From NCBI GenBank assembly GCA_029572815.1, contig JAKPUQ010000209.1, positions 1 to 64,000 of the forward strand: a stretch of DNA of 64,000 nt, in the 5' to 3' direction. Of the stretch, positions 8,605-17,303 are shown piece after piece. The notes below the pieces were generated by a model. The model searched no databases and had not been told where the DNA came from. It was given only the letters and a program-made list of their open reading frames with translations. Positions within the stretch are counted from its first letter, which is position 1. Every line of letters begins with the position of its first letter. Both the position numbers and the translations under genes were made by a program. The stretch comes from Bacillota bacterium. GTDB lineage: Bacteria > Bacillota > Clostridia > Oscillospirales > Ruminococcaceae.

Positions 8605-10839
8605 TCAGGCAGTTACCCTCACTCCTATGACCGTAACATCATCAGCGTGTATAGTTGGATTGAACACCGACGCCTTTCTGCATATCTCGCTGACCATATA
8701 CCGCAGATCATCGCCCCCAAGAAGAAGCTCCTTGATGAATGGATAGGCGCTCTCGGAGATACCGTCGGAGAACATGATGACTATATCCCCCTCCTCAAAG
8801 CCGCAGTCCCTTGTGAAGACCTCTGACTGCTCATATATGCCTATAGGGAAAGTGGGAGCCGTTACCTTCAGCACACTGCCGCGGTGGCGTATAAGAGTGG
8901 CAGCAGCTCCCGACTTTATCACCGTGAGACCGCAGTCATCAAGGTCTATACGCAGGGCATCAAGAGTGGCGAAATTTTCCTCCCCTGACTTTGTGACCAT
9001 GACAGAATTGATAAGCTTTATGGCGGAGCGGAAGTCAACGCCGCTGCTGACCAGTCTGCGGAAAAGGCTCACCACCATGGCGGACTCCGCAGAGGCGCTT
9101 CTGCCTGTACCCATGCCGTCTGAGAGCACCACATATCCCGCCTCCGCCCCGTCGGTAAAAACCGTATGAGTATCTCCGTTTGAGTCTGAGCCGTCAGCAG
9201 TTGATGAGGAAGCGCAGACCTCCATGGTACACCGCGGCTTCTCGAACACTCTTATGCGAACCTCCCTCCCCGTGCGTACAGGCTCGGTGCAGCCCATTTT
9301 CAGTCTCAGCTCATCGGCTATGAGGTCGCACACCCTTCTCCCCTCCTCGGGAGCGCAGTCCGCAGGAAAGTATATTTCAGTCAGGAGCCTGTTCCTGATG
9401 TTGTAATAGGCAATGACCTGAGTGGGAGCAAGCCCGAACTTTTCAAGCTTTCCGCGAATGCTCCTGCTGACGCTTTCAGAGTAGCGCACGTCCAGTCTCT
9501 CCCCTGCGGAGTGTACAAGCTCCTCGGTTATCTTCATCTGCTCATGAAGCAGGTCCCGACTCTCGGAGAAGCGCATATCCATAAGCTTTGCCGCCGCCTT
9601 TTCACGGGAGCTCTCAGCAAATGCGTCAACGAGCTCCTTCTTTCTCAGGCAGTCCGCCAGCTCCTCCGGAAAGGTCTCAGCGGCGAACTCCGTCATCTCC
9701 GCAAGCCTGCGAAAACCGCGGTAGGTATTGCCCCTGTCGGACTTCCAGCAGAAGGGGCGACGGTAGCAGCCCGAGCACACTGCCTGAGAATTTTCCTCTA
9801 TCTCATAGCTCTCATTCCTGCGCTGAGAAAGCATATCCGAGATACGCTCCGACTCCCTGCGAAGCTCCAGCACAGTGTCCGAAAGAAAGCCCATTCTCGC
9901 GTTTATTACATCGGGGAGCATTTTCTCGCCCTCGCTGCCCGTCCTTATCCACTTGTCGGAAAAATTTCCGGCTATAGGAATAAAAAGCAGAGCGCCGCAT
10001 ATAATATCTATCATGCTCTCCGCCCTTGCGAAGGTTACTCCCGTCAGCACAGTCATTACAAAGCTGACACCTGTGAAGAACAGCGCAGCAGTCTGAGGCT
10101 TGCGGTCATGCATATAGCCTGTCAGCATACCTGCCGCAGGAAGCAGAACTATGCTGAGCCCCGCCGCCGGAGAAGCGAGAAAGGCTCCGCAGACCGAAAG
10201 AGCTCCGCAGAGCACTCCCCCCGTCTGTCTGTAGAAATATGCTCCCGTGAGGGTCACAGCAGCGCAGAGTATCACTCCTATGTTTACCGCAGGCAGCTCC
10301 ACAGAGCAGAAAGAAGCCGCCGCCATGATATATACCACTGAACAGGAAAGCCCACCTGCTCCCGAAAGGTCAACTGAGCGCTCCCTGCGCAGTCCCGTCA
10401 CGAGCCTTGCCGCTGCGAATGCGGTGTAGCCTGCAATACTGCCATAGAAGCCGTAAAACAGCAGCTTCTTCACGAGCTCACCTATCACCGCCGACACCGC
10501 CGCCCCTGAGACAAAAATGCTTACGGCGGTATTTATACCGCTGAGCTTCGGGTCGCTTTTCGGTTCAAGAAACATCTTGATAATGACTATCAGCGCCAGA
10601 GATGAAAGCTTCACGATATTATGCCCCACCGAGCCGCCTATGATACTGCGGACAAGGCTCCCGGTGAAAACCGCCGCCGACCAGGGCAGTCCCACTGCAC
10701 CTGCTGCGGATATATCCGCAAAGGAGGCAACTCCTCCCACCTTAGCACCTGTCAGCAGAAAGCCTGCTCCGAAGCAGGCTGCAAATGCGGCAGCCGCCCC
10801 TGCATACCGCCATTCCCTTATGGTCTTTACTATCTGCAT
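8605..10839 (-). CDS. spoIIE: Stage II sporulation protein E (SpoIIE phosphatase)
   Basis: Membrane PP2C-type serine phosphatase that dephosphorylates SpoIIAA and so activates sigma-F in the forespore. The N-terminal about 290 residues are a string of roughly ten hydrophobic helices. A central region follows, and the C-terminal about 200 residues are the PP2C domain with VLSDGMGTGRSA and MFSDGISE metal-binding motifs. The 744-residue length is near the family norm. The central Cys-x2-Cys-x4-Cys (residues around 350) is a clostridial feature. It is transcribed alone. Confidence 0.93.
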   Translation of the reverse strand: MQIVKTIREWRYAGAAAAFAACFGAGFLLTGAKVGGVASFADISAAGAVGLPWSAAVFTGSLVRSIIGGSVGHNIVKLSSLALIVIIKMFLEPKSDPKLSGINTAVSIFVSGAAVSAVIGELVKKLLFYGFYGSIAGYTAFAAARLVTGLRRERSVDLSGAGGLSCSVVYIMAAASFCSVELPAVNIGVILCAAVTLTGAYFYRQTGGVLCGALSVCGAFLASPAAGLSIVLLPAAGMLTGYMHDRKPQTAALFFTGVSFVMTVLTGVTFARAESMIDIICGALLFIPIAGNFSDKWIRTGSEGEKMLPDVINARMGFLSDTVLELRRESERISDMLSQRRNESYEIEENSQAVCSGCYRRPFCWKSDRGNTYRGFRRLAEMTEFAAETFPEELADCLRKKELVDAFAESSREKAAAKLMDMRFSESRDLLHEQMKITEELVHSAGERLDVRYSESVSRSIRGKLEKFGLAPTQVIAYYNIRNRLLTEIYFPADCAPEEGRRVCDLIADELRLKMGCTEPVRTGREVRIRVFEKPRCTMEVCASSSTADGSDSNGDTHTVFTDGAEAGYVVLSDGMGTGRSASAESAMVVSLFRRLVSSGVDFRSAIKLINSVMVTKSGEENFATLDALRIDLDDCGLTVIKSGAAATLIRHRGSVLKVTAPTFPIGIYEQSEVFTRDCGFEEGDIVIMFSDGISESAYPFIKELLLGGDDLRYMVSEICRKASVFNPTIHADDVTVIGVRVTA

Positions 10840-10869
10840 CGTTCATCACCTCACAAAAATATACGATAC

Positions 10870-10916
10870 ATTATACCACGGAAAAGCCGCAGCTGCTGTC
10901 GGTATCCGCCGTCGAA
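10870..10916 (-). promoter_or_regulatory. Candidate spoIIE promoter with Spo0A-like box
   Basis: A perfect TATAAT (10870-10875, minus strand) has no recognisable -35 at normal spacing. CGTCGAA at 10910-10916 matches six of seven bases of the Spo0A box TGTCGAA. In Bacillus, spoIIE is a Spo0A-activated sigma-A promoter with poor -35, so the layout fits, but one short match is weak evidence. Confidence 0.3.
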
Positions 10917-10951
10917 GCAGAAAAGTGCCGGCGATTTTATGGTGCAAAAAG

Positions 10952-10974
10952 AAAAAAGCCGTGCAAAGCACAGC
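10952..10974 (-). terminator. Terminator of the cobalamin operon
   Basis: Seven-base-pair stem GCCGTGC/GCACAGC (10958-10964 and 10968-10974, one G-U pair) with a tri-nucleotide loop. On the minus strand six T (10952-10957) follow. It lies eight bases after the cbiC stop and separates the cobalamin run from spoIIE. Confidence 0.85.
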
Positions 10975-10982
10975 CTTTCCTG

Positions 10983-11618
10983 TCATTTTCTGCCGTCAGC
11001 CATATAGAGCAGGGCATTGCATATCGCCGCCGCCACATTGCTTCCGCCCTTGCGTCCCCTTGCAACGATACAGGGTATACCGCTTTCAATAATGAGTTCC
11101 TTTGACTGGACCACGTTCACAAAGCCCACGGGGACGCCAATAACCAGCTCCGGCACGAAGCTGCCTGACTTTATGTGGTCACAGAGCCTTATGAGTGCAG
11201 TGGGAGCATTTCCAACTGCGTATATCACGGGACGTCCAAGCTCCGCAGCCTTGTCCACTGAGGCAGCCGCCCTTGTAGTGCCCTCTGCCGCAGCCTTCTC
11301 CGCCACATCGGGGTCAGCCATGAAGCACTCCACCGAGCAGCGGTGACGAGTAAGGGCAGCCTTGTTTACTCCCGACCTTGCCATGTTTGTATCGGTGACG
11401 AAGACCGCTCCCGACTTAATGGCACTGAGCGCCTTTTCCACCGCTCCCTCGGAGAAGTACATATTGTCGTAGTAATCAAAATCCGCCGTGGTGTGAATGG
11501 CTCTCATAACTATGGGACGTATGTCATCGGGAAGCTTCCTGTTCCCCAGCTCCGCTTCTATGAGCTCAAAGCTGCGCCTTTCTATATCCTTGGGCAGAAC
11601 GTATTCAAGCTCCATCAT
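10983..11618 (-). CDS. cbiC: Precorrin-8X/cobalt-precorrin-8 methylmutase
   Basis: Moves the methyl group from C11 to C12 to form (cobalt-)cobyrinic acid. The 211 residues are typical of CbiC/CobH. The catalytic His lies in RAIHTTADFDY (H42), and GRPVIYAVGNAPTAL and GVPVGFVNVVQSKE are conserved family blocks. ATGATG at 11618-11613 gives two possible starts; the second is better spaced from AGGAGG. It overlaps the end of cbiP by a few bases and is the last gene of the cobalamin run. Confidence 0.95.
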   Translation of the reverse strand: MMELEYVLPKDIERRSFELIEAELGNRKLPDDIRPIVMRAIHTTADFDYYDNMYFSEGAVEKALSAIKSGAVFVTDTNMARSGVNKAALTRHRCSVECFMADPDVAEKAAAEGTTRAAASVDKAAELGRPVIYAVGNAPTALIRLCDHIKSGSFVPELVIGVPVGFVNVVQSKELIIESGIPCIVARGRKGGSNVAAAICNALLYMADGRK

Positions 11619-13081
11619 ATCCCCTCCTCGATAATTCTGTAGAGAAGCTCTGTGTCGATACTGCTCCTTACACCCTCAGCCAGCAGGTCGAACTGAGCTT
11701 CCTTGTAGGCGTGTCTGTCGGCAGTGCCGCCGCTGAAGGCAAGCCCCTTGCTGCTGAAAAGCTGTTTCACTATCCGCTCCGACACCTGAGGCGAATCGAA
11801 TATTCCGTGTATATAGCAGCCGTAAACGCTGCCCTCATAAGCGCCGCCGCAGTCAAGGAGCTGCGGACTGCTGCTGTCCGTGGTACCCATGTGTATCTCA
11901 TATCCGCTGAACTCCGCGCCGCTGAGACAGCTGAAAAAGCCGCCTGTATCAAGAAATTTCCCGCGAGTCTGAACCTGCTTTTTCTCCGCGCCGAAAACAG
12001 TGCTGCATCTGAGCAGACCCACGCCCCTTATGCTGCCGCCGCCCTCGCTGCCGAAAGGGTCAGAGATATTCTCGCCAAGCATCTGATAGCCGCCGCAAAT
12101 ACCAAATACAGGAACGCCTTTTGCTGCAAGCCTGCCGACAGCTATCTCAAAGCCACTCTCGCGGAGCCATTTCATGTCGGCAATGGTGCTTTTAGTTCCG
12201 GGGATAACGACCATGTCGGGAGTCTCAAGCTCCTCATATCTGCTGACGTATCTCACCTTCACCCCGTCATACTGAGCGAAGACGTCGAAGTCGGTAAAGT
12301 TAGAGATACGGGGCAGCCTTATGACCGCAATGTCGATAAGCCCCTTCTCTCTTGATGACAGCTTATCGGACAGGCTGTCCTCGTCCTCAATGTCGCAGCG
12401 GAGGTATGGTACAACTCCCAGAACAGGCTTGCCGCCGCGCTCCTCAAGTATATGTCTGCCGCTGTCGAAAAGCCCTATATCGCCGCGGAACCTGTTGACA
12501 ATGAGTCCCTTCACCATTGAGAGCTCATCAGGCTCAAGAAGGCCGAGAGTACCGAGAAGCTGAGCAAAAACGCCGCCCCTGTCAATGTCTCCCACAAGGA
12601 GGACAGGAGCCTTTGCCAGCTTTGCCATGCCCATGTTTACAATATCGTCGCTTTTCAGGTTCAGCTCAACGGGACTTCCCGCACCCTCGATGACGATAAT
12701 ATCATGCTGAGCGGACAGCTTTTCATAGCACTCCATTATCTGTGGTATCAGCTCACGCTTTCTGCGGAAGTACTCTGCGGCAGTCATGTTGCCAACGGCT
12801 TTGCCGCCCACTATGACCTGAGACCCAACGTCGGTAGTGGGCTTCAGCAGCACGGGATTCATCAGCACAGACGGCTCAATGCCTGCCGCCTCTGCCTGCA
12901 TAGCCTGGGCTCTGCCTATCTCGCAGCCGTCAGCAGTTATGCAGGAATTCAGTGCCATGTTCTGGGACTTAAAGGGTGCGCAGGAATAGCCGTCCTGGCG
13001 GAATATCCTGCACAGCGCCGCCGCGATGAAGCTCTTTCCCGCGTTGGACATAGTGCCCTGTATCATTATCGCCTTAGCCAT
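11615..13081 (-). CDS. cbiP: Adenosylcobyric acid synthase (glutamine-hydrolysing)
   Basis: Amidates four side chains of adenosylcobyrinic acid a,c-diamide. The N-terminal dethiobiotin-synthetase-like ATP domain starts IQGTMSNAGKS, and the C-terminal class I glutamine amidotransferase domain has the nucleophile in GICGGYQMLG and the His in YIHGIF. I chose the ATG at 13081 over the TTG at 13084 because AGGAGGT sits six bases upstream. It overlaps the end of cobD. Confidence 0.95.
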   Translation of the reverse strand: MAKAIMIQGTMSNAGKSFIAAALCRIFRQDGYSCAPFKSQNMALNSCITADGCEIGRAQAMQAEAAGIEPSVLMNPVLLKPTTDVGSQVIVGGKAVGNMTAAEYFRRKRELIPQIMECYEKLSAQHDIIVIEGAGSPVELNLKSDDIVNMGMAKLAKAPVLLVGDIDRGGVFAQLLGTLGLLEPDELSMVKGLIVNRFRGDIGLFDSGRHILEERGGKPVLGVVPYLRCDIEDEDSLSDKLSSREKGLIDIAVIRLPRISNFTDFDVFAQYDGVKVRYVSRYEELETPDMVVIPGTKSTIADMKWLRESGFEIAVGRLAAKGVPVFGICGGYQMLGENISDPFGSEGGGSIRGVGLLRCSTVFGAEKKQVQTRGKFLDTGGFFSCLSGAEFSGYEIHMGTTDSSSPQLLDCGGAYEGSVYGCYIHGIFDSPQVSERIVKQLFSSKGLAFSGGTADRHAYKEAQFDLLAEGVRSSIDTELLYRIIEEGI

Positions 13082-14108
13082 CAATGCACCTCCTTACCGC
13101 GCAGATAAGCGCTTCGTTATCACCATGCAGCCCAACAGCCGTGCGGAAGAAGCTTCCGTCAAGACCGCTGTAATCACCGCAGCTCCGTATAAGTATGCCC
13201 TCGCCAAGAAGTCTCTCTCCAAGCTGCGGGATACTGCGGAACAGAATATAGTCAGCCTCCGAGGGATATACCTTGCAGCCGAGGGAGCTGAGCTCACATG
13301 AGAGATATTTTCTCTCCTCAGCGATAAGCTCAGCCGTTTTTCTGACATAGTCCTCCTCATCAAGGGCAGCGATGCCTGCCGCCTGAGCAGGGGCGGAAAC
13401 GCTCCAGTACTGACCTGCGGCGGCTATTTTTCCGGCAGTATCGGCGCTGCCGCAGACTGCGTATCCAAGCCGCAGACCTGCCATTGCGAAAATCTTCGTG
13501 AACGAGCGGAGCACTATCACATGACTGCCCATGAAGTTAAGGGCGGTAAGCTCCCTCTCCCTCCCAGTAAAGCCAATGAAGCTCTCGTCCACCAGAAGGT
13601 AAGTTCTGTTTTTTTCACACTCCGCTGTTATTTCTGCCATAAGCTCTGGAGAAACGGTCATACCCGTGGGGTTGTTGGGAGTACAGATCACCGCCATATC
13701 CACACCCGACAGCTCCCCGAGGATCCGTTCTGTCAGAGCAAAGTTCTCACTCTCGCGGAGAATATGCTCCCTGACATTGCAGCCGTTTTCGCGCAGAGCC
13801 TTGCCATACTCCCCGAAGGTTGGAGCGCAGATAAGAGCCGAATGCGGCTTCAGTGCGGAAGCTGTGCGGTAGATAAGGTCGTCGGCACCGTTTCCGCAGA
13901 CGATTTTTTCCATATCCGCACCTGTTTTCTCCGAAAGCTTTTTGCGGAGCTCCCTGCACAGCGGATCGGGATAGCGCTCCCAGTCGTCTGCCGAAGCAAC
14001 AGCGGCTGCCCTGACACTTTCTGACATACCCATAGGATTGAGATTGGCGGAAAGATCCAGCCTTACATCAAGTCCGAGATCGTTTCCGCCGTGTGCTGCG
14101 TTTATCAT
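13074..14108 (-). CDS. cobD: L-threonine-O-3-phosphate decarboxylase (CobD)
   Basis: PLP-dependent aminotransferase-fold enzyme making (R)-1-amino-2-propanol phosphate for the nucleotide loop. The 344 residues include ICTPNNPTG and the Schiff-base lysine in RSFTKIFAMAGLRLGY. The histidinol-phosphate aminotransferase family is the closest alternative, but the place between cbiB and cbiP decides for CobD. It overlaps cbiB by four bases. Confidence 0.9.
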   Translation of the reverse strand: MINAAHGGNDLGLDVRLDLSANLNPMGMSESVRAAAVASADDWERYPDPLCRELRKKLSEKTGADMEKIVCGNGADDLIYRTASALKPHSALICAPTFGEYGKALRENGCNVREHILRESENFALTERILGELSGVDMAVICTPNNPTGMTVSPELMAEITAECEKNRTYLLVDESFIGFTGRERELTALNFMGSHVIVLRSFTKIFAMAGLRLGYAVCGSADTAGKIAAAGQYWSVSAPAQAAGIAALDEEDYVRKTAELIAEERKYLSCELSSLGCKVYPSEADYILFRSIPQLGERLLGEGILIRSCGDYSGLDGSFFRTAVGLHGDNEALICAVRRCIDG

Positions 14109-15073
14109 AAAATTCCTCCGACTATTACCGCCCTGACAGCCGCCGACACGATGAACACCAGTGCCGATGCCGCATACATGAGCCTGTTTGCCCGCGGTAT
14201 ATCCTCATTTTCAATATCCCTGACAGGGGCGCCGATGAACTCCTTTTTGTGGAGCTCTCCGAAATAGTAAGCGTCACCTGCAAGCTGAACTCCGAGAGCA
14301 CCTGCACAGGCAGACTCGGTCTGTGCAGAATTTGGACTTGCGTGCTTTCTGCGATCACGCTTCCAGATACGGTATGCTCTTCTGCCGTCCAGTCCGATAA
14401 TGGGAGCACAGACTATCATGGCAAGAGCAGTAAGACGGGAGGGTATAAAGTTGAGCACATCGTCAAGCTTCGCCGCAAACCGTCCTATATCAGCGTATTT
14501 CTCGTTTTTGTAGCCTATCATGGAGTCCATGGTGTTGGCTGCCTTGTAGAATGAACCGAGAACCGCTCCCCCCAGCGACATATACATTATGGGAGCCGTT
14601 ACCCCGTCGGAGGTATTCTCCGCCACGGTCTCCACAGCCGCCTTGATAATGCCCTTGCTGTCAAGGACAGCCGTATCACGTCCCACTATCATGGATACTG
14701 CCTTTCGTGCGCCCTCGGTGTCCCCTTTGGAAGCGGCACGGTATACCTTCATGCTCTCGTCCCTAAGGCACTTTGCTGCCATGAGATAATAGCACATAAC
14801 GCCCTCCGCAGCGGCTCCCAGCCATATATTCACACTGTAGCACAGGATAATTATCCCCAGGGGCACTGCTGCCGAGGCAATGAGAACTATCAACGCCAGC
14901 ATGACTCCTCCTGCCCGAAGATGACCGCCCATTCGGCTGCGGACAAAGCTCTCCAGCCGTGAGATAAGCCTTCCCACAAGTCTGACGGGGTGCGGAAGGC
15001 TGTAGGGGTCCCCGAGAATGCTGTCCAGCACCGCTCCTATGAGAAGGGGCAGGACTGCTGCAAAGTAATTCAT
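14105..15073 (-). CDS. cbiB: Adenosylcobinamide-phosphate synthase
   Basis: Membrane enzyme that attaches the aminopropanol arm to adenosylcobyric acid. The 322 residues have about five hydrophobic helices and family blocks DSILGDPYSLPHPVRLVG and AVETVAENTSDGVTAP. The ATG overlaps the stop codon of cobC. Its product feeds CobU and CobS in the same operon. Confidence 0.94.
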   Translation of the reverse strand: MNYFAAVLPLLIGAVLDSILGDPYSLPHPVRLVGRLISRLESFVRSRMGGHLRAGGVMLALIVLIASAAVPLGIIILCYSVNIWLGAAAEGVMCYYLMAAKCLRDESMKVYRAASKGDTEGARKAVSMIVGRDTAVLDSKGIIKAAVETVAENTSDGVTAPIMYMSLGGAVLGSFYKAANTMDSMIGYKNEKYADIGRFAAKLDDVLNFIPSRLTALAMIVCAPIIGLDGRRAYRIWKRDRRKHASPNSAQTESACAGALGVQLAGDAYYFGELHKKEFIGAPVRDIENEDIPRANRLMYAASALVFIVSAAVRAVIVGGIL

Positions 15074-15631
15074 ATTTTCTCCGTAACTGTTATCTTTTCG
15101 CCATCGAACTCGGTAATGAAGCCGTGTCCGTTTGTGACCTGCCAGTGGTAGTAGTCCTGATGGGGCTGCGCAAAGCGCTCAAGTATCGCCATAATAGTGC
15201 CGCCGTGGACTACGAATGTGGCACTGCTCCCCTCGGGCACCTTTGCTATTGACGCAAGAAAGCCTGCAACGCAGCGCTCCTTGAAATCCGCAGGGTCCTC
15301 CCCCCTCGGGAAAGGCGCTCACGCCGCCGCTGTCTATCCATTTCTGATACCTGCTGTCCGTGGAAAGCTCGATGTAGTTCCTGCCCTCAAAGGCACCGAA
15401 ATCACACTCTCTCAGCTCCTCGCAGATGATGGGAGCCTTGCCTGGATATATGAGCTCCGCCGTCTGTATGCACCGCTTCATGGGACTGGTTATGAGCACT
15501 CCGCAGGGAGGGTAGTCAGTCTTCATCAGCTCGGCGATACCCGAGAAGGAAAGGGGCTCGTCAGTCCTGCCCACATAGCGCATTTCCAGGTTGCCCTCGG
15601 TCTTTCCGTGGCGTATGAAGTCAACCCTCAC
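15070..15631 (-). pseudogene. cobC: Alpha-ribazole phosphatase CobC (histidine phosphatase), frame broken
   Basis: Removes the 5'-phosphate of alpha-ribazole-phosphate or adenosylcobalamin phosphate. The N-terminus VDFIRHGKTEGN is the phosphohistidine RHG motif, and EELRECDFGAFEG is a family block. The likely start is GTG at 15631 with GGAG upstream. The frame derails in a six-C run at 15300-15305 (G6 on the coding strand). With one base fewer it reads FPEGEDPADFKERC and then FVVHGGTIMAIL, including the second catalytic His, and stops at 15070 in a TGA that overlaps the cbiB ATG (186 residues). Probably intact in the organism. Confidence 0.82.
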
Positions 15632-16019
15632 GGAGAGCTCCCTTGATGTAGGTGGGGATACCGCAGATAACACGTATCACCGTATCGCTCTCACTTGCTA
15701 TCATGCAGCCGCATCTGCCCGTCGCCTCACGGCGGACACGCTCAGCCTTGACCAGTGGGACTATGCCGCAGCCTATCTCGTCCATGATGACCAGAACGTC
15801 CTTGTTAGTCTCGCAGAGACGCTTAGTGAACTGCACAGGGTCAACACCCTCCGCCAGCAGCTTTGCTATGAGCTTATGATAGCTCTTTATGCAGACTGCG
15901 GAGAAGACCTCCTCAAAATCACAGGTGTTGCCGTTGACCATATCTGCCTCATCTATGCCGAAAAGCTCAGTGGCACAGCCTATCTTGCCCTGATATGCTC
16001 CTCCGATTATCATTTTCAT
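15621..16019 (-). CDS. Short CobU-like P-loop protein of unknown role
   Basis: A 132-residue protein beginning MKMIIGGAYQGKIG, which resembles the GGxxSGKS P-loop of CobU, with a central IMDEIGCGIVP segment like the CobU Walker B region. It is about 40 residues shorter than CobU and has Ile-Gly where kinases need Ser/Thr after the P-loop Lys. A full CobU is encoded at 16782-17303, so this is a divergent paralogue, perhaps non-catalytic. It sits between cobS and cobC in the operon. The function is unknown. Confidence 0.6.
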   Translation of the reverse strand: MKMIIGGAYQGKIGCATELFGIDEADMVNGNTCDFEEVFSAVCIKSYHKLIAKLLAEGVDPVQFTKRLCETNKDVLVIMDEIGCGIVPLVKAERVRREATGRCGCMIASESDTVIRVICGIPTYIKGALREG

Positions 16020-16020
16020 A

Positions 16021-16788
16021 TCACATGACCTCCATTATTCTGTATGTAAGCGCAGCAGAAGCTGCAATGACCAGTTCGCACACCTGCAGGAACCAGCCTG
16101 CAAGGTCTCCTGTAATACCGCCGAACTCCTTGTATGCCATACAGCGGTAGTATAAAAGAGTCAGCAGAGCCGCCGCCGAAGCCGCTGCACCTGCTCCGGG
16201 ACTTATCACAACCATAGATGCCACGGAAACTGCGGACACGATGACAAGAGCTGTTATGGTAGCCCGTTTATGAGCAGGAGCGGTAAAGCTTTGCAGGCTC
16301 CCTTCCTTTTTTGCAGCGCGGAATGTTACAGCTGCCAGTCCGCTGAGAGACCGTGAAAGCACATATCCTACGCAGACCACCGCCGCTGCGGAGAGAGCTC
16401 TCAGCTCAGTGAAAAACGCAGTATAAAGCACAAGATAAAGCCCCAGCTTTATTGCCGCAAATGCACCTATATGTGAGTCGCTGAGTATCTTCAGCTTTTT
16501 CTCCCTGTCTCCCCATGAAGCCCTGGCGTCGCAGGTATCGCAGAAGCCGTCAAGGTGAATCCCGCCTGTGACCATGACAGTGATGCCCACAGCACCTGCG
16601 GCATAGAGGATACTGCCGATGTGAAGCACTCCGCACAGGTACCGCCACCCAAGCACCAGTCCGCCGATGACTGCTCCCACAAGTGGGAAAAAGCACAGGG
16701 AAAACCGTCTGTTCTTCTCGTTCCATTCGGGTCTCGGAACGGGGATACGGGAGTACATGAGCAGTGCCGAAAGCAATGAATTCAGCAT
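16021..16788 (-). CDS. cobS: Adenosylcobinamide-GDP ribazoletransferase
   Basis: Membrane enzyme joining adenosylcobinamide-GDP with alpha-ribazole (phosphate) to complete the cobamide. It has six to seven hydrophobic helices and the metal-binding GGIHLDGFCDTCDA motif characteristic of CobS. I use the ATG at 16788, which overlaps the cobU stop, because the longer frame adds a non-family N-terminus. It ends one base before the next gene starts. Confidence 0.93.
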   Translation of the reverse strand: MLNSLLSALLMYSRIPVPRPEWNEKNRRFSLCFFPLVGAVIGGLVLGWRYLCGVLHIGSILYAAGAVGITVMVTGGIHLDGFCDTCDARASWGDREKKLKILSDSHIGAFAAIKLGLYLVLYTAFFTELRALSAAAVVCVGYVLSRSLSGLAAVTFRAAKKEGSLQSFTAPAHKRATITALVIVSAVSVASMVVISPGAGAAASAAALLTLLYYRCMAYKEFGGITGDLAGWFLQVCELVIAASAALTYRIMEVM

Positions 16789-17303
16789 ATAAGACGTCCC
16801 TTGCGGACTATCGGTATACCGTAAACGCACTCCACCACATTGTCGGCAAGCTCAGCGATACGGCGGTTTATTATCGCCATCTGCTTTATGTATGCCATAG
16901 TGTCGGGAGAGTAATCGTTGCCGTCGCTGCCCACCTCGTTGGTGACGATGACCAGCTCCTCTGTCTTTTCTGAGAGCCGCTTTATGCCCTCAACGATCTT
17001 TTTCGCAGGGTCAAGCACCTCAGTGCCCACAAACATCTCATTCGCACAGAGATTACCCACGCACTCCAGCAGCACGCCGCTGCCCTCGGGTATCTCCGTA
17101 TCGCCTATATCACGCAGTCTTTCAACGGTAACATAGTTCTTGCCGCAGCGCATCTCAACATGACGGGCGATTATCTCCTCAGCATCGTCCCCCACGGGAT
17201 TCATGGTGGCGATATAGTATTTCTGCCCCTCAAAGCGATCCAGCACCCTCTCAGCGTAACCCGATTTACCGCATTTAGTTCCTCCTGTTACCAGTGTGAT
17301 CAT
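16782..17303 (-). CDS. cobU: Adenosylcobinamide kinase / phosphate guanylyltransferase
   Basis: Bifunctional enzyme that phosphorylates adenosylcobinamide and adds GMP. The P-loop TGGTKCGKSGYAE is at the N-terminus. RHVEMR carries the His usually guanylylated, and TNEVGSD is the Walker B-like motif. 173 residues is the normal size. The ATG overlaps the cobT stop by four bases. Confidence 0.94.
   Translation of the reverse strand: MITLVTGGTKCGKSGYAERVLDRFEGQKYYIATMNPVGDDAEEIIARHVEMRCGKNYVTVERLRDIGDTEIPEGSGVLLECVGNLCANEMFVGTEVLDPAKKIVEGIKRLSEKTEELVIVTNEVGSDGNDYSPDTMAYIKQMAIINRRIAELADNVVECVYGIPIVRKGRLIC

Noticed and set aside
9511-10341. 276-residue open frame antisense to spoIIE
   Set aside because: It lacks a ribosome site and domains; it is a shadow of a GC-rich gene on the other strand.
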